DNA from: Gemmatimonadota bacterium
Lineage (GTDB): Bacteria > Gemmatimonadota > Gemmatimonadetes > Gemmatimonadales > GWC2-71-9
Reading direction: 5' to 3'
Length of the DNA stretch: 64,000 bases
NCBI GenBank assembly: GCA_016720805.1
Contig: JADKJZ010000005.1
Coordinates: 1 to 64,000, forward strand
The notes under the pieces were generated by a model that was not told the origin of the DNA, did not search any database, and saw only the letters and a list, made by a program, of their open reading frames with translations. This document shows, piece by piece, positions 1-7,667 of the stretch. Every line of letters begins with the position of its first letter. Position 1 is the first letter of the stretch. The position numbers and the translations under genes were made by a program.

Positions 1-465
1 AAACAACGCAACCAGGAGTTCCTGCCCGAATCGCGGTTACAATCAAATCACGTTGCAACACCCGATTCCTTGTGTCACAGCCATCGGAGTCTTCCTGACT
101 CCAAGCCTGGCCGAATTGATCCCGGGCATACCCTGACTTCGGCGCACGACCCTTGACGGGGATGGCGCTCAGCGCCTCCGCAGCTCCCGGCTGGAGGGTT
201 TGACCGGATAAACTGGTCGGAGTCGACGCGCCCACGAACAGGAAGAGCGCCAACCAAAGTCCTTTCTCAATACCCCCGTGGCCAATCTTCGTTGTGGCCA
301 GCGTGCGATTGCGGGCCGATGCCCATATGAGCCACGCGGTCGAGGGCATGACTTTCCGAGCGCTCGGCATCAGCCGCACCTGGACGAAGTTAGACACGGT
401 GGTCACGTAGCCAGCCGTATGGCGATTCTCCGGCCGAGTGCAACGGCACCGATTGAATGTTGTTT
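1..465. other. No gene recognised
   Basis: I find no open reading frame here with recognisable protein content on either strand, and no clear RNA gene or repeat. The stretch lies downstream of the calcium ATPase on the minus strand, so it may hold that gene's terminator, but I see no convincing hairpin with a T-run. Confidence 0.5.
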
Positions 466-3396
466 CTAGGAAGTCGACGCGGCTAGATGCGCTCCCCTTT
501 TCGTACTTCTCAGGCGGCTGAGCTCTCCAACTACCAAGACAGGCATAGTGAAAAGTACAATGCGGAGCCAAGTTCCGAGATCGAGGGGGGTTGTACGGAA
601 CAGGCTGCCTCCGAAGTTGACGATGGCGACCTGACCGATGACGATGACTGCCACAATTCCTAAAAAGAATCCGTTGGCACCCAACCCACTGAGCCCGCTT
701 CGATCAGTTCCAAACGCCTTAGCGTTAAAGATATTCCAGGCCTGCAGCATGACGAACGTGGTAAAGAAGATCGTCAAGCGCTCAAGTTCCGTGCTCCCGC
801 CGAGAAATGGCGATTTCAAGAGAACCACCAACACAACAAGGAAAGTAAGGCCGGTTCCGAAGATCCTGCGCGCCATTGCACCGCTAACAATGAAATCATC
901 TGGGTTCCGCGGCATGTTAAGCATGACACGGTCATCCGGAGGTGCCGTGGCAAGTGCAAGCGCGGCAAAACTATCCATGATCAGGTTTACCCAAAGCATT
1001 TGCGGGACCGTCAGCGGTAGTTCGACGCCAATGAAAGGGCCCAGAAAGGCGATGCCGCATGCAGCCACGTTGATAGTCAACTGGAACAGGATAAAGCGCT
1101 GGATATTGATATACAGCGATCGGCCCCACTTTACAGCCGTCGCAATCGACGCGAAGGAATCGTCAAGGATGATGATGTCACTCGCCTCCTTTGCGTACGC
1201 AGTGCCTGCACGGCCCATGGCGATGCCCACGCGCGCGTAGTTTAACGCCGGCGCGTCATTTGTCCCGTCGCCCGTCACAGCCACAACTCCGCCCCCTGCC
1301 TCCAACGCCCGGACAAGCTTCAGCTTATCATCCGGGCGGGCGCGGGCGAGGATGCGAAGGTCGGACGCGACCCCTATTGCTTCGTCCTCGCTGAGCGCCG
1401 CGAAGTCCAGCCCCAGCATCGCGCGACCAGGAACTTGTTCATCCGCTGGGCCCCACAGTCCGATCTGGCGACCGACTTCCTTGGCAGTCTCTATGTTGTC
1501 GCCTGTGACTATCTTGACGTGAATCCCTGCAGCCTGCACTTGTGCGACGGCGCCCGGGACGTCGGCGCGGACCGGGTCCGTGATTGCAACAAAGCCGAGC
1601 CACGTGAGGGCGGATGAGGCGTGCTGCTCTGGAAAGTCGGTAGCATTGGCCCCTGGAACAACGCAGTACGCGAACCCAAGCGTGCGCATAGCTCGCACTT
1701 CATAGGACGCAATTTCGCTACGGAGAGATGATCGCGCCTGATCTGTCATGGGCACTCGCCCTCCAGCGGTGACATGATCCACGCAGCGGGCAAGCACGAT
1801 GTCGGGGGCGCCCTTCACGTGTAGTACCAGGTCCACCTCCTCGGCGGCCGGGCGGCCGAGCGTGGCCATGTATTTGTACTCAGTGGAGAAGGGCTGCTGG
1901 GCGATCAGGTCAAATGATGTACGAACGGTGCCATAATCGATTCCTATCTGCTCGCGCAGCCAAAAAAGCAGCGCTCCTTCCGTCGGATTTCCTACGACCT
2001 TGGCCCGACCGTCAGCATCCTCTCCAAGGTGCGCTGTAGCGTTCACAGCCAATGCGTTATGGAGCAGGCTCCGATCCTGGCTCACCTCGTCGACAAAGGG
2101 GAATATTGCTGCGTGGACTCGCATCTCGTTGCGAGTGAGCGTTCCGGTCTTGTCCGAGCAAATGTGCGTTGCGGCTCCAATCGTCTCGGTCGCATCGAGG
2201 CGCTTCACAAGACAATTTTGCGCAGTCATACGGCGCATATTGAACGCCAGGGAAAGCGTGGTGGCGAGGGCGAGTCCCTCGGGCACCGCGACGACGACGA
2301 TGGTCACGGCAATCATGAAGTAGTCAAGCACTACCTTGGCGGCGTCAATAGGGATCCACACGGCAGTAACTGGAGTGTTGCTTGCCATCGCAACAATCAG
2401 GGCACCGACACTGGCGACAATGGCGCCACCGATCAGCAGGCCCAACCACGTGCCCCAGCCGGCCTCAAGCCATGGAGGTAGTTCCCGTTGCCGGCCAGTC
2501 AATTCAAAGAAATCGAATACGATCGGAATCCATATTGGTGCGAGCATCGTCGCGAGACCGATGAGCAGGAAGGGGATGGCGGTCCACTGTAGCGGAGTCA
2601 TTGGGAGCCCCCCCAGCAGGAAGCCGCGCCCGATGAGTGCCAGGAAGGTGAGGCTGGCGATTCCGAATCCGATCACCCCGATCCATTTCGAGAGGCGTTC
2701 TAACTGCTGATCTAGAGGACTCTGCTCTCCCGTCTCTTCGGCTGCCGCGCGTGCCGTGCGACCGACCTCGGTCTGGTCACCAACTTCGGAGATTACCATC
2801 CGCCCCGACCCAACCACGAGCATGGTGCCGCGGTAAAGCCGGCTTGGCGAGTAGGTTCCGGGCTCAGACCCTTCGGTAGTCGAGAATTTCGGAACCGGCA
2901 GTGGTTCCCCGGTGAGGGAGCTCTCGTTCACCAGCATCGAGATGGACTCGAGGACGTCTCCGTCAGCGGGAACTTCAGCCCCTTGATTCAAAAGGACGAC
3001 ATCGCCAACCACGATCTCCTGTCGCGTTACTTCGGTGACGTGCCCGTCCCGCATGACGGGAATGAGGACGTCGTCACTGCTGCGATTCAGGACGTCAAAT
3101 TCACGGCGTGCGCGGTGTTCGCTGAAGAAGGCCAGGCCAGTCGCGAGAAGCACCGCACACATAACTCCAACCCCTTCGCCGTATCCGCTCCCGCGTATGA
3201 TTGCAATCGAGAAACTGATTGCAACGGCAAGGAGGAGGATCCGAATGACCGGGTCTTCAAAATTTCCGAGATAGAGCTTCCACCAGGCCTCACGCGGCGG
3301 CGGTGTGAGGACGTTCTTGCCATGCCTCGCCCGACTTTCGGAAACTTGTTCGGAGGACAACCCGGTGACACGAGATGCTGATGGCGCTGAGGCCAT
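466..3396 (-). CDS. P-type calcium-transporting ATPase
   Basis: An integral-membrane ATP-driven cation pump of 976 residues, most like the PMCA/SERCA calcium exporters (P2 type). The N-terminal cation ATPase domain is followed by the actuator loop with LTGEPLPV, the M4 ion-binding motif VAVPEGLAL, the phosphorylation motif SDKTGTLT, the hinge motif GDGTNDAPAL and the M6 motif NLIMDSFAALALAT. The PEGL plus NLIMD pair favours Ca2+ over heavy metals. The stretch between M3 and M4 (roughly residues 240-390) is unusually long and hydrophobic and seems to hold additional membrane helices. The start ATG has GGAG a few bases upstream. It lies about 340 bp downstream of the Ter/cytoskeletal operon on the same strand. 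Because TerD proteins bind calcium, a shared calcium role is attractive but unproven. Confidence 0.93.
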   Translation of the reverse strand: MASAPSASRVTGLSSEQVSESRARHGKNVLTPPPREAWWKLYLGNFEDPVIRILLLAVAISFSIAIIRGSGYGEGVGVMCAVLLATGLAFFSEHRARREFDVLNRSSDDVLIPVMRDGHVTEVTRQEIVVGDVVLLNQGAEVPADGDVLESISMLVNESSLTGEPLPVPKFSTTEGSEPGTYSPSRLYRGTMLVVGSGRMVISEVGDQTEVGRTARAAAEETGEQSPLDQQLERLSKWIGVIGFGIASLTFLALIGRGFLLGGLPMTPLQWTAIPFLLIGLATMLAPIWIPIVFDFFELTGRQRELPPWLEAGWGTWLGLLIGGAIVASVGALIVAMASNTPVTAVWIPIDAAKVVLDYFMIAVTIVVVAVPEGLALATTLSLAFNMRRMTAQNCLVKRLDATETIGAATHICSDKTGTLTRNEMRVHAAIFPFVDEVSQDRSLLHNALAVNATAHLGEDADGRAKVVGNPTEGALLFWLREQIGIDYGTVRTSFDLIAQQPFSTEYKYMATLGRPAAEEVDLVLHVKGAPDIVLARCVDHVTAGGRVPMTDQARSSLRSEIASYEVRAMRTLGFAYCVVPGANATDFPEQHASSALTWLGFVAITDPVRADVPGAVAQVQAAGIHVKIVTGDNIETAKEVGRQIGLWGPADEQVPGRAMLGLDFAALSEDEAIGVASDLRILARARPDDKLKLVRALEAGGGVVAVTGDGTNDAPALNYARVGIAMGRAGTAYAKEASDIIILDDSFASIATAVKWGRSLYINIQRFILFQLTINVAACGIAFLGPFIGVELPLTVPQMLWVNLIMDSFAALALATAPPDDRVMLNMPRNPDDFIVSGAMARRIFGTGLTFLVVLVVLLKSPFLGGSTELERLTIFFTTFVMLQAWNIFNAKAFGTDRSGLSGLGANGFFLGIVAVIVIGQVAIVNFGGSLFRTTPLDLGTWLRIVLFTMPVLVVGELSRLRSTKRGAHLAASTS

Positions 3397-3734
3397 GCGT
3401 ACTCCAACGTGACAAGGGTGAAAGAACTAGAACCGAACTAGACGACTTGAAGCCCCCTTCCGGTATATCAAGTACAGCTACCGGTTCGGAATGGCTTCGT
3501 AGGCAGGCTATTACGTCCACATTTTGAGATCGGTCATCGGGTGGGCGCCACCCTAGAGGTTCTGCCTGGTCGCCGAGACGGCTCGCGGCACCGCCTCGAC
3601 GACATTCATGGGATGAGTGGCAAATCGGCACATCTGCTAGCTCTCAAGCAAGCTGCGCGTCGAGAATATCGGAACCAATGACAGGAATGGACTCAGGAAC
3701 CGGATGGTCTCGGCTAGGCTCCGTGCGTTTGTGG
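3397..3734. other. Intergenic gap between OmpA-like gene and calcium ATPase
   Basis: This 338-bp stretch has no credible gene. It must hold any separate promoter of the calcium ATPase and the end of the upstream operon. I see a ribosome binding site just before the ATPase start but no promoter I would assert. Confidence 0.4.
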
Positions 3735-4734
3735 CTAGAATCGGACTTCGATTCTCCGGTTCCTCGCGCGTCCACTGGCTGTGTCGTTGCTCGCTATCGG
3801 GGACTCGGCACCCTTTCCGGAAGCATCGACTCGGGCCACATCCACGCCTTCAGTTGCCAAGTACACCTTGAACGCTTCGGCCCGTCGCACCGAGAGGGCC
3901 AAGTTTGCCTGCGGATCGCCGTCACTGCTCGCGTGACCGGTTATTGAGACACGAGCGTTCGCATTCGCCGCAAGGTAGGTCTTGATTTCGGCAACCACGT
4001 TCGCCGGGACGAAGCTCAACCAACGACGAATTCGGCCCAAAGTATGCCGGGATGAGTACGCCATCCGCAGTGCGCCTCGGTCCATCCGCAACGCCCCCTG
4101 CTCCAGGTGTTCCGAGCGGGGCAGACTGGGTTGCGGTCCTACTAGCCGTCCTGGGCGTTCCTTCGGGTTTTACGCCGGAAGTAGCCGCACTCACCGATCC
4201 GTCGATCGACTTTGTGGCGCTCGGACGGCGGACGGCCGATTTATCATTTGACGTGGCAGAATCTCCGCCGCTCGGAGATGAGGAAGGCGTCGCTGCTGCC
4301 GCTTCTGCCGTTGCTGGAGCAGTACTAGGCAGTCCCGCGGCCGGTGGGGTTGTCACTGGCGATGGTGCCCCCGCCACTCCAGCACTGTCGGCCCCACCTG
4401 CACCCACGGCAAGATTACCTCGCAAACTTGAATCCCCGGCTGTCTCTGTGGCAGGGGACCCCGACCCGCCGTCTGCGACTCGCGGGCGACCAAAGAAGAA
4501 CCAACCCGCGCCTGCCAAGAGGACGGCAGTCCCGAGTATGAAGGCGCCGCTGCGCTTCCGTTCAGTGGCGACGGGCCCAACCCGGTCATCACCGCCATTG
4601 GGTGCCGCTGCGCCTCTCCCTGTTGATCCTACACCGCCACCCTTGGCCAGATTGATTTCTTTCCCTGCGCTGTCGCCCTTTGCAAGGTTGAAATCCTTAC
4701 CGCTCCCTCCGCCTTTGTCGAGATTGAAGCCCAT
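3735..4734 (-). CDS. OmpA-like single-pass membrane protein with TerD-type N-terminal repeats (frame broken)
   Basis: Two overlapping frames read as one protein of about 330 residues. The first frame (from 4734) has three copies of a short motif, FNLDKGGG, FNLAKGDS and INLAKGGG, within the first 33 residues. A charged stretch, one transmembrane helix (about residues 64-81, AFILGTAVLLAGAGWFFFG) and a long Ala/Ser/Thr/Pro linker follow. It then enters an OmpA fold at LIPAYFGPNSSLV. The frame breaks near 4010-4020. The next frame continues as VPANVVAEIKTYL, ITGHASSDGD, NLALSVRRAEAF and ends ARNRRIEVRF, a complete peptidoglycan-binding OmpA C-terminal pattern with the conserved NRR. The N-terminal motif matches the start of the TerD proteins encoded just upstream (FNLKKGDRFDL). 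It is the last gene of the operon, 25 bp after terD. A base error or a real mutation would both explain the break. Confidence 0.8.
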
Positions 4735-4759
4735 TATCGTGTCCGGGTTTAGGGGTACG

Positions 4760-5416
4760 TTATGTGTAGATGCTCATCAGTTCGCCCAGGCTTCCGCTGT
4801 GACCTCGTCCCATCGCCTCGAATTGCCATGATATTCCATCTCGGTAGAGGCGGCCAAATTCGACAGCATCCTCATCTCCGAAGCTCTCCTTCAGGTCGTA
4901 GCGTGCCAACTCCATGTCGTTCGACTCATTGAGAATGCGAATGTAGCAATCATCCACCATACCGAAATTTTGCGCGAGGGTACGCCGGTCCTTGTTTGTA
5001 TCGTTGGGGTATTTGCAGATGGTGACGCAGATAATGATCTGTTCAACGGCTGCACTGACCCGTGGAAGGTTGATGAGCATATCCTCTTTGTCGTCCCCTT
5101 CACCGCTCCTGCGCCCGTCCGGGTCATCGATTGCGCCAAGAATCGCGCGGTCATCCGAGACAGGCCTGAACAGGCCTTTCTCCTTGGTGTCTTCGATCCC
5201 GTTCCCCATGTTAACTTGGCCATAAAAGACAAAATGGCTGTCAGAGGCGATTTTGAACGTCTTTCCAATCGCGAACGCTGAGACGTCAAGGTCAAAGTCC
5301 GGGCCGCCTGGTTCTTCATTCGGAGACCAGCCCATCCCAATTCGAACGGTCTGTAACCCAGGTGCCGCCTTTGAGAGATCAAATCGATCCCCCTTCTTCA
5401 AGTTGAAGCTTCCCAT
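4760..5416 (-). CDS. TerD-family stress protein
   Basis: A TerD/CABP1-family protein of about 218 residues. It opens with the typical SFNLKKGDRFDLSK strand, then GMGW and the acidic PDFDLDVSAF segment that ligates Ca2+ in characterised TerD proteins. It continues with DDPDGRRSGEGDDKEDMLINL and ends with the LYRDGISWQFEAMGRG pattern. The ATG at 5416 and a GTG two codons upstream are both possible starts; GGGGAA lies just ahead. TerD proteins are cytosolic, bind calcium and are tied to tellurite, phage and membrane-stress phenotypes. The gene lies 11-17 bp after a second terD paralogue and 25 bp before the OmpA-like gene, so it is clearly cotranscribed. The N-terminal half carries a loop insertion (residues about 65-95) absent from the paralogue. 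Confidence 0.92.
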   Translation of the reverse strand: MGSFNLKKGDRFDLSKAAPGLQTVRIGMGWSPNEEPGGPDFDLDVSAFAIGKTFKIASDSHFVFYGQVNMGNGIEDTKEKGLFRPVSDDRAILGAIDDPDGRRSGEGDDKEDMLINLPRVSAAVEQIIICVTICKYPNDTNKDRRTLAQNFGMVDDCYIRILNESNDMELARYDLKESFGDEDAVEFGRLYRDGISWQFEAMGRGHSGSLGELMSIYT

Positions 5417-5433
5417 GGCCACCCATTCCCCGG

Positions 5434-5994
5434 CTAAGTGTAGAGTCCCACTAACGCTTCCAACCCGCCACCGAATGCATCACCCATCGCTTCAAACTTC
5501 CACTCGCGTTCCGAGCGATAGAGGCGCCCAATCATCATCGAGTCGGCATCCCCAAACTGTTCTGTAAGTGTGAAACTGCAGATCTCCTCGTCATTCGACA
5601 TGTTCACGACTCGAATGGCCGCGTTGCGCACATTCCCGAAATTGTGGCCCCGTTCTTCCGCCTCGTGAATCGTCACCGTAAAGAGAATCTGTTCCACCTG
5701 GCTCGCGACTTTGGCTAGATCAACTTGGATGACCTCATCGTCACCTTCGCCCGCCCCGTCACGATTGTCACCCATATGCTCCACGGCGCCGTCTTCGCTA
5801 ACGAGGTTGTTGTAGAAGACGAAGAACTGTTCACTCGGTACTTTGTTCGTAGTGCCGAGCATGAACACTGATGCATCACAATCCGCTGGTTTGCCGTTGA
5901 CGATCGTCTTATCCCAGCTGAGGCCAATGTGTATCTTCTGGAGGCCTCGTTTGGTTAAGTCGATCGGTTGCTTCTTCCGTAGTTCAATGGACAT
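5434..5994 (-). CDS. TerD-family stress protein (second paralogue)
   Basis: A 186-residue TerD-family protein. It shows the N-terminal IELRKKQPIDLTK strand, GLSWD, the acidic ADCDASVFML segment, GDNRDGAGEGDDEVIQVDL and the C-terminal LYRSEREWKFEAMGDAF pattern. The central calcium-site motif reads DCDAS instead of the DFDLD of its neighbour, so the two proteins may differ in metal affinity. The ATG at 5994 has GGAG five bases upstream and is preferred to a GTG two codons earlier. Gaps of about 20 bp on the 5' side and 11-17 bp on the 3' side place it inside the operon. No terC, terB of the classic plasmid type or terY is visible, so this is not the classical tellurite cluster. Confidence 0.92.
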   Translation of the reverse strand: MSIELRKKQPIDLTKRGLQKIHIGLSWDKTIVNGKPADCDASVFMLGTTNKVPSEQFFVFYNNLVSEDGAVEHMGDNRDGAGEGDDEVIQVDLAKVASQVEQILFTVTIHEAEERGHNFGNVRNAAIRVVNMSNDEEICSFTLTEQFGDADSMMIGRLYRSEREWKFEAMGDAFGGGLEALVGLYT

Positions 5995-6015
5995 TATCAC
6001 TCCGCGAAAAGAGAG

Positions 6016-7659
6016 TTATTCTCCGCTGCCCTTCTTTTTCTTAGTCGGCTTGCGCCTCGCTGGTGCCCGGGCGGGTTGCTGCTGGTTAGTTAGAGCCGGG
6101 GGAGGAGCGGGTTGAGCTCCTGGATCCGATGGTGTGTCTGGTTTTACGACGGCTTTTGTACTCCGCTTGCCCGGAAGAGGGGGAGGGGCGGGTGTTTGAG
6201 TTGACGGCCGTGGCAGTCGACTCACCCTAGATTCCTCCCGAGATTCAACTCGGTCCGGGAGAATCTCTTCCTTGCGCTTTTCAGGACGTCCGACCGGGGG
6301 CAGTGGTGGACGAACCGGAGTATTACCACGCATGGGCGGGTGAATAGGCGGCATTGGTGGGGCTGGCACCTTCGCACCCTCACTACTACGGCCGCCTGCT
6401 ATTCTGATTTCTCTTGACGAAGATCCATGAAGCGGTGGAAGCGGAGGTGGCGCAGGCGGCCTCGGCGGGAGTGGGGGTGGAGTGACTCGAACCTCGCGGG
6501 TAGCAGTGGCCCCACCAGAGGCTGGTTTCGTCGTGACCGTGATCTTGATCTCCACCCGCTCTTCACTACCGACAATTTCCTGATCAGAAAGCGCAAAGAT
6601 CCCGCGGGACAGTAACTCAACGAAGTTATCGAATGGAGGAATCACTTTGGTGGCGCCGAATTCCCGCTCGAAGGACTTCACGAATTCAGGCGAGCCAACC
6701 GATATCCCATTAAGCACGATCTTCTCAGTGCGCATCATGGAAGAACAGTTGGATACGAACGACTGGAATCGGAACGCGATGTACTTCAGAGAGCCTGCTG
6801 CCATTTGCTCAAGTTCGCGGCGGTCGACAATGACGCGGGCCTTGCAGAAGTCTAGCAATTCAATCACAACGTCTAGTTGATCATACTCGAACCGGTTTAT
6901 TTCAACCGCTGCCCTCTTGTGAAAGCGCTTGATTTCCTCCTCAAGCAACAACGGATCGAGGAGGATTCGGGATGAGCTGCGCTTGGCAGCCTTCTGCACA
7001 AGCAGCTTTGCAAGGTCTCCAACACGGAAGTCTACTCCCTTCCCGATGAGGACCTCTGAAGCGCGCTTCACGATCGCACCATCACATTCGAGATAGTGAA
7101 AGCGCATATCTCCAAAGGAGGGTTCGACTATCGCGATGTTGCCTTTGGACGGAACGACTGCCTTCCGCTGCAAGCTCTTAACAAACGCCGAATGGTAATC
7201 CGTCGGATTCTGGAGAGCGTACCCATCACCTGCAAAGAATTCACGCAACCTGTCCTGGGCGTCGGGGTGAATACCAGGAACAAAGCAGAGGTGCACTGGT
7301 ATCGCCGCTTCCATGTCAATGAACTGATCGAACGCCCTCATCCGCTCAGAATACGCGGCCTTCACCTTCTGGCTCACGTCTTGAAGCAATTGGATTGCCG
7401 GAATCTCTAGGTCGAATCGCCGAAAGGTCTGCTGCTGATCACGAATGATGGCGTAGAAGTCACCGAACGCGGAGCCGTCCTTGGCTTCATACCGCTCCCT
7501 CGCAAAGTCGTCATTTCGTACGTCGCCACCACTTACGAAAAAATAGAGCAACGGCTTCTGTGTCTCGCCAATCGTCAACACCTCCCATGCACTCTCATTC
7601 GGGAGAATAGTGCCGACGAAATGGTCCTCAAAAAATATGATGGCGAGCGCTGTATTCAT
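6016..7659 (-). CDS. Probable actin/Hsp70-fold protein with proline-rich tail
   Basis: A 547-residue protein with no family I can name firmly. Residues 3-21 (TALAIIFFEDHFVGTILPN) resemble a phosphate-1 loop of the actin/Hsp70 ATPase fold. About residues 173-190 (GNIAIVEPSFGDMRFHYL) resemble phosphate-2. Near residue 310, KIVLNGISVGSPEFV followed by a run ending LLSRGIFAL resembles the adenosine motif and the final helix. The catalytic positions are degenerate, so it may bind nucleotide weakly or not at all. From about residue 390 it is a Pro/Arg/Lys-rich low-complexity tail with repeated PPPLP motifs, ending in a lysine-rich KKKKGSGE. The ATG at 7659 is 8 bp after the stop of the large actin-like gene, so the two are translationally linked and could form a heteromer. 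Confidence 0.65.
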   Translation of the reverse strand: MNTALAIIFFEDHFVGTILPNESAWEVLTIGETQKPLLYFFVSGGDVRNDDFARERYEAKDGSAFGDFYAIIRDQQQTFRRFDLEIPAIQLLQDVSQKVKAAYSERMRAFDQFIDMEAAIPVHLCFVPGIHPDAQDRLREFFAGDGYALQNPTDYHSAFVKSLQRKAVVPSKGNIAIVEPSFGDMRFHYLECDGAIVKRASEVLIGKGVDFRVGDLAKLLVQKAAKRSSSRILLDPLLLEEEIKRFHKRAAVEINRFEYDQLDVVIELLDFCKARVIVDRRELEQMAAGSLKYIAFRFQSFVSNCSSMMRTEKIVLNGISVGSPEFVKSFEREFGATKVIPPFDNFVELLSRGIFALSDQEIVGSEERVEIKITVTTKPASGGATATREVRVTPPPLPPRPPAPPPLPPLHGSSSREIRIAGGRSSEGAKVPAPPMPPIHPPMRGNTPVRPPLPPVGRPEKRKEEILPDRVESREESRVSRLPRPSTQTPAPPPLPGKRSTKAVVKPDTPSDPGAQPAPPPALTNQQQPARAPARRKPTKKKKGSGE

Positions 7660-7667
7660 CGATGTAT

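Noticed and set aside
4760..5994. Classical tellurite-resistance ter cluster
   Set aside because: No terA, terC, terE, terY or terZ array is present; only TerD-type proteins in a different context.
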